Shown: positions 8,798 to 16,572, counted from the stretch's first letter. The stretch: DNA of 64,000 nucleotides from an uncultured Bacilli bacterium (GCA_934141535.1 CAKPCH010000004.1:62001-126000), one strand, 5' to 3'. Notes: generated from the letters alone by a model not told the origin. Translations and numbers: made by a program.

Positions 8798-9184
8798 ATG
8801 ACATTTTATGAATTAACAAAACAAGGGAAAATAAATTTATATTCAGCAAACATTAAAAAAGCGCAAGAAGAAGGAAATCAACAAGCTATAGATTTAAATA
8901 TGAAAGCTTTAAATGACATTGAATCAGATACTTTAAAATCTGTTTTATCAGAAATAGAACAACTTTGCTATTGTGCTGAAAATGATAAAAAGCTTTTAGA
9001 TTTACCTTTATATCAACATTATTTTACACTTCTTACTAATGGACAACAAATATATAATGATGTAATGAATAATAAATATAGAAATAAACCTGAAGAATTA
9101 AAACAAGTTTTATGCTATGCAGCAGGTTTAACTGGCAACTTAGAAGAAATACTTGGTAATGAAGAAACTAAAAAAGTAAGATAA
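8798..9184 (+). CDS. Hypothetical helical protein
   Basis: Not recognised. The 128-residue soluble product is predicted to be mostly helical, with a Gln/Asn-rich N-terminal third, two Cys (LCYCAEN) and a second Cys-containing helix (QVLCYAAGLTGNLEEIL). There is no signal peptide or membrane segment. It is monocistronic: it has its own good promoter, a strong AGGGAGG ribosome site before ATG 8798, and a hairpin terminator after the stop. The strong initiation signals suggest good expression. Nothing in the neighbours (rnr, spoIVB) tells its function. Confidence 0.65.
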   Translation: MTFYELTKQGKINLYSANIKKAQEEGNQQAIDLNMKALNDIESDTLKSVLSEIEQLCYCAENDKKLLDLPLYQHYFTLLTNGQQIYNDVMNNKYRNKPEELKQVLCYAAGLTGNLEEILGNEETKKVR

Positions 9185-9191
9185 GAACATT

Positions 9192-9216
9192 AGAGATATT
9201 ATTTATCTCTTTTTTT
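9192..9216 (+). terminator. Terminator after the gene at 8798
   Basis: A 7-base stem, AGAGATA (9192-9198) with TATCTCT (9204-9210), followed by a T run. Confidence 0.8.
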
Positions 9217-9265
9217 ATACAAAAATTTGGTATTTTTTTCATTTTATAATTTATAACAAATAAAA

Positions 9266-9272
9266 CATAATA
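9266..9272 (+). promoter_or_regulatory. Possible SigG-type -10 of spoIVB
   Basis: CATAATA about 39 bases before the spoIVB start matches the CATnnTA core of SigF/SigG promoters. The -35 region is not convincing. Confidence 0.3.
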
Positions 9273-9304
9273 TAAATGTAGTCTATATTAAGGAGTTGTT
9301 TTTC

Positions 9305-10294
9305 ATGTTTTTTAAAAATTTTAAAAGACTAACTCTTTATATTCTTCTATCTATATTTATTATTCCATTAAATATACTTGCTTATTCGGATTACATAATC
9401 GCATCTGGTGAATCAGTTGGTATTAGACTTAATACAAACGGTGTATTAGTAGTTGGTTCATATGAAATAAAAGGGCATAATACACTTGTAGAATCTGGTT
9501 TAAAACAGGGAGATATAATTTATCAAATAAATAATCAAAAAGTCTCTACTGTAGAAGAAATGGTAAATACAATAGACTCATGTAATTGTGATAAAATAAA
9601 TATAGACTACATACATGAATCTAAAAAAAGTAAAACAACATTAAATATGTACGAAGATGGTGGTACATTAAAAACTGGATTATATGTAAAAGATGCCATA
9701 TCAGGTGTTGGGACACTTACATTTATAGATCCAAATACAAAGAAATTTGGTGTATTAGGTCATGAAATTACTAATGTTAATACTGGCGAAATTATAGATA
9801 TAAAATCAGGTACTATATTTGATTCAGATGTAACTGGTATTACAAGAAGTGAGAATGGAAATCCTGGTGAAAAGAATGCCATTTTATATAGTGATAAAAA
9901 GACCGGCGATATAAAAGAAAATACGTCTAAAGGTATATTTGGTGATTATACTGAAGAGATAATTGCTGATAAACTATATAAAGTAGCAAATATAGATGAT
10001 ATTAAAATCGGCGATGCCACAATCCTCACTGTAATAGATGGTCGAGAAGTTGGAGAGTTTAAGATTAAAATATTATCAGTAAAAAATACAAAAGATAAAC
10101 TTAAAAATATAGAATTTGAAATAACAGATAAAACTCTTTTAGAAAAAACTAATGGAGTAGTACAAGGAATGAGTGGTTCACCAATAATACAAAAAGATAA
10201 TATAGTGGGTGCAGTGACACATGTTGTTGTTGAAAATCCACATAAAGGATATGGAATATTAATTACTAATATGTTAGAAGAAGCAGAAAACTAG
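9305..10294 (+). CDS. spoIVB: SpoIVB serine peptidase (family S55)
   Basis: A forespore-secreted serine peptidase that in Bacillus cleaves SpoIVFA and so triggers pro-SigK processing. The 329-residue product has an N-terminal hydrophobic export segment (about 9-24), a PDZ domain (about 35-110) and the peptidase domain, with the conserved His in FGVLGHEITN (about residue 153) and the Ser in GMSGSPI (about 290), then GAVTHVVVENPHKGYG. ATG 9305 is nine bases after AGGAG; the TTG at 9296 abuts the ribosome site. It is normally SigG-dependent, and a CATAATA box lies upstream. Length is somewhat short of the 425 residues of B. subtilis. Confidence 0.93.
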   Translation: MFFKNFKRLTLYILLSIFIIPLNILAYSDYIIASGESVGIRLNTNGVLVVGSYEIKGHNTLVESGLKQGDIIYQINNQKVSTVEEMVNTIDSCNCDKINIDYIHESKKSKTTLNMYEDGGTLKTGLYVKDAISGVGTLTFIDPNTKKFGVLGHEITNVNTGEIIDIKSGTIFDSDVTGITRSENGNPGEKNAILYSDKKTGDIKENTSKGIFGDYTEEIIADKLYKVANIDDIKIGDATILTVIDGREVGEFKIKILSVKNTKDKLKNIEFEITDKTLLEKTNGVVQGMSGSPIIQKDNIVGAVTHVVVENPHKGYGILITNMLEEAEN

Positions 10295-10312
10295 ATTAAT
10301 TTCTAGTTTTTT
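10287..10312 (+). terminator. Terminator of spoIVB
   Basis: An 8-base stem (10287-10294 with 10303-10310) with the T run as its tail; it begins in the last codons of spoIVB. Confidence 0.8.
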
Positions 10313-10357
10313 AATTTACACATACCATTAATAATGCTATACTAAATATGTGATATT

Positions 10358-11164
10358 ATGAAAAAAGAATTTAAAAAAATATATATAGAAATAACTAATA
10401 ATTGTAATTTAAATTGTGATTTTTGTATAAAAAACAAAAGAAAAAATAAATTTATTGATATAGAAGAATTTAAAATTTTATTAAAAAAACTAGAACCATA
10501 TACTGATTATTTATATTTTCACGTGTTAGGAGAACCATTACTTCATCCAAAAATAAATGAACTTATAAATATAGCTTCTATTAATTTTAAGATAAATATA
10601 ACAACTAATGGTTATTTAATAAATAGAATAAAAGATAATAAAAATATAAGACAATTAAATATATCTCTTCATAGTTTTAATGATAAATATAAAATAGATT
10701 TAATTAAATATTTAGATAATATATTTGATACAATAGATCTACTTATAAAAAATAAAACTTATATATCTTTAAGATTATGGGTTAAAAATAAATATAATAA
10801 CGATATTATAACTTATATTAATAAACGTTATAATATAAATATAACAAATTTAGATAATTATAAAATAAATGACTATATATTTATTAATAATTTTCATGAA
10901 TTTATATGGCCTGATTTAAATAATAATACTTATGAAAATATAGGTACTTGTTATGCTTTAAAAGATCATATTGGTATATTAGTTGATGGTACTATAATAC
11001 CCTGTTGCCTAGATACACTAGGAATAATTAATTTAGGTAATATATATAACGATGACTTAGATAGTATATTAAAAAGTGATAAAGTTAAAAATATGTTAAA
11101 AAATTTTAAAAATAATAAAAAATGTGAAGAGTTATGTAAACATTGTAAATTTATAGAAAAATAA
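10358..11164 (+). CDS. Radical SAM protein with SPASM-like C-terminus
   Basis: A 268-residue radical SAM enzyme. The cluster-binding CxxxCxxC is at Cys16, Cys20 and Cys23 (NCNLNCDFC), followed by the GEP motif (HVLGEPLLHP) and TTNGY. The C-terminal part carries the SPASM-type pattern IPCCLDTLGIINLGNI and a terminal Cys group (CEELCKHCKF) for auxiliary iron-sulfur clusters. It stands alone between terminators, with no precursor peptide or maturase partner nearby, so a substrate cannot be assigned. An extended -10 box (TATACT, 10338-10343) lies so close to ATG 10358 that the leader would be very short, and the ribosome site (GTGAT) is weak. Confidence 0.8.
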   Translation: MKKEFKKIYIEITNNCNLNCDFCIKNKRKNKFIDIEEFKILLKKLEPYTDYLYFHVLGEPLLHPKINELINIASINFKINITTNGYLINRIKDNKNIRQLNISLHSFNDKYKIDLIKYLDNIFDTIDLLIKNKTYISLRLWVKNKYNNDIITYINKRYNINITNLDNYKINDYIFINNFHEFIWPDLNNNTYENIGTCYALKDHIGILVDGTIIPCCLDTLGIINLGNIYNDDLDSILKSDKVKNMLKNFKNNKKCEELCKHCKFIEK

Positions 11165-11188
11165 AAGTAGGGGAATTCCTACTTTTTA
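11164..11188. terminator. Bidirectional terminator
   Basis: An 8-base perfect stem (11164-11171 with 11178-11185) flanked by A and T runs between the converging radical SAM and CDF genes. Confidence 0.85.
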
Positions 11189-12048
11189 TATGGATTAACG
11201 TGTATCATACAATGTTTAATATTTTTATCATAATTTTCTAATGCATCATGCACATTATGAGAAATTAAATGAGCTTCTTTTAATGACTTATCTTCATCTA
11301 CACCAATTTCTAAATCTAGATAAATCATATTACCAAATAACCTAGACTTAATAATATCTATAGAATCTACACCATCTATAGATTCAATAACACTTTTATA
11401 TTTATCAATTAATTTTTCATCACATGATTTGTCAACCATCTTATTAATAGAATCAATAAAAATATCAATAGATACCTTTAATATAAATAAACAAATTATA
11501 AGGCTTGCTACTGCATCTAAGATACCAATACCGTATATAGCGCCCACTACTCCAATTAAAGATCCTATACTTGACATAGCATCACTTCTATGATGCCAGG
11601 CATCTGCCATTAAAGCATTAGAATTAATTTTTAATGCATACTTTCTTGTATACCAATACATAGCTTCTTTAACCAATATAGAAATAATTGCCATTATGAG
11701 TGCGAAAAGAGTTGGAGTAGTAATAGATTCAGGATTAAATATAGATTTAATTCCTTTATAACCAACTAAAATACCTGTAAAAAATAAAAGGCTTGCAAGA
11801 ATAATAGAAGCAACACATTCCATTCTCTCATGACCATATTGATGTGAAGCATCAGAAGATTTATTAGAAACCTTAATACCAATCATAACAATAATTGTAC
11901 TTAAGACATCACTTAATGTGTGAATAGAATCACTTAACATAGCTTGAGACTTACCAATAATACCTGCTAAAAACTTAAATAAAGATAATATAGAGTTCAA
12001 AATAATAGTATTAATTGAAACTTTATATGCAATAGATTTAGTATTCAT
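11179..12048 (-). CDS. Cation diffusion facilitator (CDF) metal exporter
   Basis: A proton-coupled exporter of divalent metals such as Zn2+, Fe2+ or Mn2+. The 289-residue product has about six membrane helices and the two metal-site helices: MLSDSIHTLSD (HxxxD type) in helix II and DAWHHRSDA (HxxxD) in helix V, then a cytosolic C-terminal ferredoxin-like domain from about residue 205. ATG 12048 follows the strong AGGAGGAG; the reading from 12069 is too long. It is expressed from a promoter that shares its -35 box with the divergent mscL promoter. The exact metal is not decided by these motifs. Confidence 0.88.
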   Translation of the reverse strand: MNTKSIAYKVSINTIILNSILSLFKFLAGIIGKSQAMLSDSIHTLSDVLSTIIVMIGIKVSNKSSDASHQYGHERMECVASIILASLLFFTGILVGYKGIKSIFNPESITTPTLFALIMAIISILVKEAMYWYTRKYALKINSNALMADAWHHRSDAMSSIGSLIGVVGAIYGIGILDAVASLIICLFILKVSIDIFIDSINKMVDKSCDEKLIDKYKSVIESIDGVDSIDIIKSRLFGNMIYLDLEIGVDEDKSLKEAHLISHNVHDALENYDKNIKHCMIHVNPYKK

Positions 12049-12071
12049 AACTCCTCCTAGTAAATACATAA

Positions 12072-12100
12072 ATTATAGTTTATTTTTTATTAATTGTCAA
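12072..12100 (-). promoter_or_regulatory. Promoter of the CDF exporter
   Basis: On the minus strand, a consensus TTGACA (12095-12100), 17 bases, then consensus TATAAT (12072-12077). Confidence 0.8.
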
Positions 12101-12122
12101 CATTAATATTATATGTTATAAT
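12094..12122 (+). promoter_or_regulatory. Promoter of mscL
   Basis: TTGTCA (12094-12099), 17 bases, TATAAT (12117-12122). Its -35 box overlaps the minus-strand -35 box by five bases. Confidence 0.8.
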
Positions 12123-12139
12123 TACTTTGGAGGTTACAT

Positions 12140-12535
12140 ATGATAAAAGAATTTAAAAAATTTATATCTAGAGGCAATGTAATAGATTTAGCAGTTGGTG
12201 TAGTTGTTGGAGGTGCTTTTAGTAAAATAGTTACTTCATTAGTAGATAATATAATAATGCCTATAGTAGGAATAATTATAGGAGGAATAGACTTTACTAA
12301 TTTAAACTTAAAAATTTGGGGAGTTACAATACAATATGGAATATTTATACAAAATGTAGTAGATTTTCTTATAGTAGCATTCTGTATATTTATAACAATA
12401 AAAGCATTTAATAAAATTACACATAAGGAAGAGAAAAAAGAAGAAAAGCCTAAAAAAAGTGATGAAATAATTCTTTTAGAAGAAATAAGAGATTTATTAA
12501 AAGAGAATAATAAAAAATCAACTAAAAATAAATAG
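12140..12535 (+). CDS. mscL: Large-conductance mechanosensitive channel MscL
   Basis: A homopentameric membrane channel that opens under tension to release solutes on hypo-osmotic shock. The 131-residue product shows the family N-terminus FKKFISRGNVIDLAVGVVVG (amphipathic helix plus TM1), the second helix around residues 68-95, and a charged C-terminal bundle (about 98-131). ATG 12140 follows GGAGG. It lies divergently to the CDF exporter. The last codons form the left arm of a terminator shared with the converging miniprotein gene. Confidence 0.95.
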   Translation: MIKEFKKFISRGNVIDLAVGVVVGGAFSKIVTSLVDNIIMPIVGIIIGGIDFTNLNLKIWGVTIQYGIFIQNVVDFLIVAFCIFITIKAFNKITHKEEKKEEKPKKSDEIILLEEIRDLLKENNKKSTKNK

Positions 12536-12545
12536 TTGATCTTTT
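12517..12545. terminator. Bidirectional terminator, mscL and miniprotein
   Basis: An 8-base perfect stem ATCAACTA (12517-12524) with TAGTTGAT (12533-12540). The T-rich tail is on both sides, so it serves mscL and the reverse small ORF. Confidence 0.75.
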
Positions 12546-12546
12546 A

Positions 12547-12630
12547 TTATGCAAAAATTGCTAAAATAGTTGATAATACCATAGCAAGTATTAATACTAT
12601 TATAATAGCCTTTTGAACTTTACTACTCAT
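12547..12630 (-). CDS. 27-residue membrane miniprotein, Prli42-like
   Basis: A very short ORF with a proper ribosome site (GGGTGATATT before ATG 12630) and a terminator after the stop. The product begins MSSKVQKAII and is otherwise one hydrophobic helix containing LILAMVLSTILA. That pattern (short basic N-terminus, then a helix with A-M-x-x-S-T-I/L-L) is the pattern of Prli42, a Firmicutes miniprotein that tethers the stressosome to the membrane in Listeria. The match rests on a short motif, so the name is tentative. It lies alone on the minus strand between mscL and spoIIM. Confidence 0.6.
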   Translation of the reverse strand: MSSKVQKAIIIVLILAMVLSTILAIFA

Positions 12631-12716
12631 AATATCACCCAATTAATATTATAATACATTTTTATAGTTTTTGGAATAAATTTATATTTAGTTAATAGTA
12701 TTAATTAGGTGATACA

Positions 12717-13346
12717 ATGAAAAAAGTAATGGACAAACTATTAAATACAATAAAATTTGATAAAAAGTATGTTTTATTTTCTATTATAATAGTAGTACTT
12801 GGTATAATTACAGGATCTCTTTTTATAGTAATATTAAATAAAACAGATAAAACACTTGTAATAGAATATATACAAAAATTTATAGAAGATATTAAAAATA
12901 ATAATTTTAATTTTATAGATACATTAAAAAATACTATTATTATAAATTATTTATTAGTAATAATAATAACTATATTAGGATTTACTTTCTTTTTATCTTT
13001 TTCTAATATATTAATATTATTTTATAAAGCTTTTGTTATAGGATTTAGTTTATCTTCATTTATATTAACTTATAAAATAAAAGGTATATTATTAAGTATT
13101 GTATATATATTTCCACATCTAATAATAAATATATTATTAATATCTATTTTAACGGCTTATATGCTTAAATTATCACATAATATGATTAAATATATTATAA
13201 ATAAAAAAGAATTAAATATGAGGACTTATTTTAATAAATATTTATATATATTAATACTATTTATAATACTTTTTACAATAACTAGTCTATATGAATCATT
13301 TGTAGTTCCACATATATTAAAATGGTTAACTAATTTACTAATTTAG
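12717..13346 (+). CDS. spoIIM: Stage II sporulation protein M
   Basis: An integral membrane protein that recruits SpoIIP and SpoIID to the septum for engulfment. The 209-residue product has five or so hydrophobic segments: one near residues 19-39, a pair at about 77-100 and 100-120, one at about 124-150, and a last one at 175-195. The family layout is matched by the first helix with GIITGSLF, the central F-Y-K-A-F-V-I-G-F-S loop and the IFPHLIINI segment. ATG 12717 follows TTAGGTGAT. It is separate from spoIIP (3316), as is common. Confidence 0.85.
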   Translation: MKKVMDKLLNTIKFDKKYVLFSIIIVVLGIITGSLFIVILNKTDKTLVIEYIQKFIEDIKNNNFNFIDTLKNTIIINYLLVIIITILGFTFFLSFSNILILFYKAFVIGFSLSSFILTYKIKGILLSIVYIFPHLIINILLISILTAYMLKLSHNMIKYIINKKELNMRTYFNKYLYILILFIILFTITSLYESFVVPHILKWLTNLLI

Positions 13347-13372
13347 ACTTATTATTTAACACTCCTTTACAC

Positions 13373-13400
13373 TTGACAAATGTCAATAATGTGATAAAAT
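13373..13400 (+). promoter_or_regulatory. Promoter with a dyad over the -35
   Basis: TTGACA (13373-13378), 16 bases, TAAAAT (13395-13400). The -35 is the left half of a perfect dyad, TTGACA-nn-TGTCAA (13373-13386), a good size for an HTH dimer operator. Confidence 0.65.
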
Positions 13401-13425
13401 TATAGTAGGTAGAGGAGGTTAAAAC

Positions 13426-14223
13426 ATGAAAATAAATCTATCTGACATATTACACGAATTAGGTATATCTAAAGTAAAACTAGCTAAATTTTTAGGTGTA
13501 TCAAGACAAATGATATATAATTATCTAGAATTAGATGATATTAATAAATGGCCAAAAGATAAAAAAGTATTATTATTAAACTTATTAGGCGTTAAAAATA
13601 TAGAAGAAATGGAAAAAATTAAAATAGATACTGACTATATTACTGCAGTTGAACTTAGATTAAATAGTTTGTGTGATAGCAAAAAAGAAGAAGTTAATGG
13701 AGTAGGGGGAGACTTGTTAAATGGAATAAGTCCCCAAAATCAAGAATTATTTATTGGTATTATTGATTTAATAAAAGAATATTTAGAAGATAATGGTAAA
13801 GAAGGATTTAATATAATTAATTATTTTTATCATTATTTACAAGTTATGAATAATACAAAAGAATTAAAATACATTTTAGCATATGTAGCAAAAGAAACAG
13901 GTTTTGAAAAGCCAATGGAATTCGCATTTGATGAAGATGAACAATTTATATTTGAAAGTGTAATGTTCTCTGCAATGGTATTATATAGAAGTGGTAAAGC
14001 TTCTAAAACAAAATTAGCAGAATCACATAGAAGATTTGTAAATCAAATTGAACAAAAACAAGAAGATAAATTAAGTCGTACTATGGAACTTAATAATGTT
14101 AAAGTTCAAGCATTAAAAGAACTTGGTTATACTGAAATAAATGAAAACAATGCTACAGAAGTATTTGAAAAAATAGCAGAAATTCAATCAAGAAAAACAG
14201 CTTTTAAAAAATTAGATGTATAG
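13426..14223 (+). CDS. HTH (XRE-like) DNA-binding protein of unknown role
   Basis: The 265-residue product opens with a helix-turn-helix: residues 5-30 read DILHELGISKVKLAKFLGVS and then RQMIYNYLE, the pattern of XRE/Cro-type domains. The rest (about 70-265) is soluble and helical, with a stretch FEKPMEFAFDEDEQFIFESV and a Gln/Glu-rich C-terminal helix; I do not recognise it. ATG 13426 follows GAGGAGG at good spacing, and the promoter is close to consensus, so expression is probably high. The dyad over the -35 suggests autoregulation (inference). It has its own terminator and is followed by a long stretch without intact genes. Confidence 0.75.
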   Translation: MKINLSDILHELGISKVKLAKFLGVSRQMIYNYLELDDINKWPKDKKVLLLNLLGVKNIEEMEKIKIDTDYITAVELRLNSLCDSKKEEVNGVGGDLLNGISPQNQELFIGIIDLIKEYLEDNGKEGFNIINYFYHYLQVMNNTKELKYILAYVAKETGFEKPMEFAFDEDEQFIFESVMFSAMVLYRSGKASKTKLAESHRRFVNQIEQKQEDKLSRTMELNNVKVQALKELGYTEINENNATEVFEKIAEIQSRKTAFKKLDV

Positions 14224-14243
14224 TTTATAACATCTTATTTTTT
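14213..14243 (+). terminator. Terminator of the HTH gene
   Basis: AGATGT/ACATCT stem overlapping the stop codon, followed by a T run (TATTTTTTT). Confidence 0.7.
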
Positions 14244-14859
14244 TGTACACTTCCCCTATTCTAAATAAAATAGCAAAATAGGGGAGTATCAAAGAAAGAA
14301 ATCAATATGGATAATCATACATAAATTAGTTTGCCGATTGCTTAAAATTAACATTGTTATTAAAATTAATTTATGATATATAATAATAAATAGTAAATAT
14401 TTAAAAAATATTTAAAAAATTTAAAAATAAAATTTATATATTTAAAGATTGATCAAGTAAAAATAATTAATTACATATTTATATAACAATTTATATTGTA
14501 TACAAAAAATAATAAAAATATAAACTTAATTTAGATGAATAATTAACCATTAAATTAAAATTGCTTATTGTCCTACAATATATATTATGTTAACTTGTAT
14601 AAAATGATTAATATGAGACGTTATCTAGGGTCTTTAAACTCTATAAAATCTATCTCATCGCCTTGCTTATCTACGTATGTACTTTTATATACTTTATCAC
14701 AATTATTTATTATATCTAGATAATATAAGAACTCATTTTATACTAAATACCCAAATGAGAAAAGTTATTTGATTTCTAGAATATTAAATGAAATAAATAA
14801 TATTAATTAAATATGTATATATGTTAGTTTTTAGTAAATAATATAACTGGGTGATTTAA
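14244..14859. other. Gene desert of about 600 bases
   Basis: No intact gene, tRNA or known riboswitch is visible. It contains a GC-richer hairpin (14252-14260 with 14277-14285, TCCCCTATT stem) with no T tail; a 9-base inverted repeat (CATAAATTA and its complement) at about 14319-14374; a decayed minus-strand reading frame (14621-14737); and the left arm of a repeat (14821-14832) that pairs with the start of the small ORF. The mix suggests remains of an acquired element, not a regulatory region only. Confidence 0.5.
14621..14737 (-). pseudogene. Decayed 3' end of a protein gene
   Basis: A 38-codon minus-strand frame ends at TAA (14621-14623) and encodes a well-formed protein-like tail containing YVDKQGDEIDFIEFKDPR. 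It has no start codon or ribosome site. Upstream in the same frame the similarity to coding sequence continues for about 20 codons but is broken by stops (for example at 14738-14740). Its codons (AAG, GGC, GAG, GAC, CCT) are less AT-biased than the host's. I read it as the eroded C-terminus of an acquired gene; I do not recognise the family. Confidence 0.4.
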
Positions 14860-14894
14860 ATGAAAAAGAATAATAAACAATCAAAAACTAACAT
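14821..14894. repeat. 12-base inverted repeat flanking a start codon
   Basis: ATGTTAGTTTTT at 14821-14832 is perfectly complementary to 14883-14894. The 50-base loop holds the ribosome site and ATG of the small ORF at 14860, so the mRNA leader could fold over its own start. Confidence 0.6.
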
Positions 14895-14970
14895 GAATAA
14901 TAAAAATTATAATTCATCTAGTTCAAGAGAAAAAAGTTCTAAAACTGAATCTAATTTAGATTGTAAATAA
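14860..14970 (+). CDS. 36-residue Ser/Asn/Lys-rich small protein
   Basis: Not recognised. The ORF has a good ribosome site (GGGTGATTTAA before ATG 14860) and a terminator directly after the stop. The product is very polar: 8 Ser, 8 Asn and 8 Lys in 36 residues, one Cys next to the C-terminus, and no hydrophobic stretch, so it is probably disordered. The composition resembles minor spore-core or coat-associated small proteins, but no family motif supports that. A 12-base inverted repeat brackets its start. Confidence 0.5.
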   Translation: MKKNNKQSKTNMNNKNYNSSSSREKSSKTESNLDCK

Positions 14971-14980
14971 CCCACAATAA

Positions 14981-15006
14981 AAAGAGATACTTCATATATC
15001 TCTTTT
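14981..15006. terminator. Bidirectional terminator
   Basis: A 9-base stem (14981-14989 with 14997-15005 region) with a T run lies between the small ORF and the converging ZIP gene. Confidence 0.75.
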
Positions 15007-15022
15007 TTGTATATACCCTACT

Positions 15023-15772
15023 CTAACTAAATAATATATGATTTATAATCATTAAAAGAGAACCATATATTATATATTTAAATGTATTTTTTTTATTTGT
15101 TTTTATAGCTTCTTTATATAATTCATTTATAGCTATATTTACCATCATTCCTGCTATTATAGCATATATTATTCCTAATATTGTATTATCTATATATTTA
15201 GATAAAAGTAGATATGATAGTAAAGCACCTAATGGTTCTGATATAGCTGAAATTAAAGTATATAAGAATGCTTTTATTTTACTATTAGTAGAATAATATA
15301 TTGGGATTGCTATTGATATTCCTTCTGGTATATTATGGAGTGCTATAGCAATACTTAATGTTATTCCTAGCTTTATATTATTATTTGAAGTAATAAATGT
15401 AACAATACCCTCTGGTATATTATGAAGAATTATTACAAGCATACTAATTATTCCTAATTTATATAGTTTTAAACTATTTTTAGAAGTTTTTTCTACTTTT
15501 TTATCTACTATATTAGAAATTATTATTCCTATTATAAAGCCTATAATAATTAAAATGAATGTTATTGGTATAGAATGTTTAGTTATTATAGCTTTTAATG
15601 AACTAGGTATTAGATCACTAATAGATACTGTAGCCATTACTCCTACTGCAAAACCTAATGCCTTACTTATTATATCTTCCCTATTTCTTTTTATAAATAT
15701 AAATAGGAAGCCAATTAGAGTTGATATACCCGCCATTGAAGATAATAAAAAAGCATATGCAGTATTAGTCAT
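15023..15772 (-). CDS. zupT: ZIP-family metal transporter (ZupT-like)
   Basis: A membrane importer of Zn2+ and other divalent metals. The 249-residue product has eight hydrophobic helices and the two defining metal-site motifs, HNIPEGIVTF in helix IV and HNIPEGISIAI in helix V, followed by SEPLGALLSY. The cytosolic loop between helices III and IV is short and charged. Length is normal for bacterial ZupT. ATG 15772 follows GGTGATACT. The SGNH hydrolase gene lies upstream on the same strand, 35 bases away. Confidence 0.92.
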   Translation of the reverse strand: MTNTAYAFLLSSMAGISTLIGFLFIFIKRNREDIISKALGFAVGVMATVSISDLIPSSLKAIITKHSIPITFILIIIGFIIGIIISNIVDKKVEKTSKNSLKLYKLGIISMLVIILHNIPEGIVTFITSNNNIKLGITLSIAIALHNIPEGISIAIPIYYSTNSKIKAFLYTLISAISEPLGALLSYLLLSKYIDNTILGIIYAIIAGMMVNIAINELYKEAIKTNKKNTFKYIIYGSLLMIINHILFS

Positions 15773-15807
15773 AGTATCACCAATAAAGTATATGCTTAAT
15801 TTTTTAG

Positions 15808-16464
15808 TTAATTAAATTTTACGCAATCATTTAATATATAATTCATAATATTTATATCTGTAGTTGTATCATAATGTAGGCCATCTGGTAAATTAAACTT
15901 TAATGAACTATATGAGTCGCAATAATTCATTATATTATGAGTTTTACTTGCTACTATTCTATTAAAGTTTTTAATTTTTTTATTAGTTCTTATATTATCC
16001 CATAAATCATTAATGATATCTTCATCTATTGGATTTACTGATAAGAAATAATATGAAGCACTCTTATTATTTTTAATAAATTTTTTATATATATTAACAT
16101 ATTCATTAGCACGTTTTTTATAATCTATATCATAGTTTAAATCATTAACACCTAAATTAAATATTATATGATAATTAATATTTTTATTTTTTATTAAATT
16201 TTTAGCTTTAAATAAAGCTTCATTTTCTAAGAATTCTATATTAGCACCGTTTTTAGCAATAAATATAATAGAGTCTGGTATATTTAATTCTTCTCTTTTA
16301 TTTTCTATTAAATACATTCTAGAATCACCAATTATTATTATATAATTTAATTTTGATATATTATTATTTATATTAAAGAATGCATTAACGCTATTTATAT
16401 TAATAAAAAAGCATAGTGAACATAATAATAAAAATGAACATATTCTAAATTTTTTCTTTTTCAT
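15808..16464 (-). CDS. Exported SGNH/GDSL-type esterase
   Basis: The 218-residue product has an N-terminal export or anchor helix (about residues 7-28) and an SGNH hydrolase fold: block I GDSRMYL with the nucleophile Ser, block III GVNDLNY with the Asn, and the C-terminal DGLHYD supplying catalytic Asp and His. It is likely a deacetylase or esterase acting on cell-surface carbohydrate. ATG 16464 follows AGTGATG; the longer reading from 16473 is unnecessary. It lies divergently to an acyltransferase-3 gene, and such pairs often add and remove O-acetyl groups on surface polymers (inference). Confidence 0.75.
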   Translation of the reverse strand: MKKKKFRICSFLLLCSLCFFININSVNAFFNINNNISKLNYIIIIGDSRMYLIENKREELNIPDSIIFIAKNGANIEFLENEALFKAKNLIKNKNINYHIIFNLGVNDLNYDIDYKKRANEYVNIYKKFIKNNKSASYYFLSVNPIDEDIINDLWDNIRTNKKIKNFNRIVASKTHNIMNYCDSYSSLKFNLPDGLHYDTTTDINIMNYILNDCVKFN

Positions 16465-16572
16465 AAACATCACTTAACTAGTTTAGCATTTATTTTGATT
16501 TTAATCAACTATATTAAAAATATTTATTGTTTTTTTAATTTGTATATGTTATATTAATATTAGGGTGAGTTT

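Noticed and set aside
14621..14737. A DGR template repeat in the gene desert
   Set aside because: Its sequence shows no similarity to the tips of the pilin-like genes (no match to the YWTTT-to-GVRP region), and no reverse transcriptase frame is nearby.
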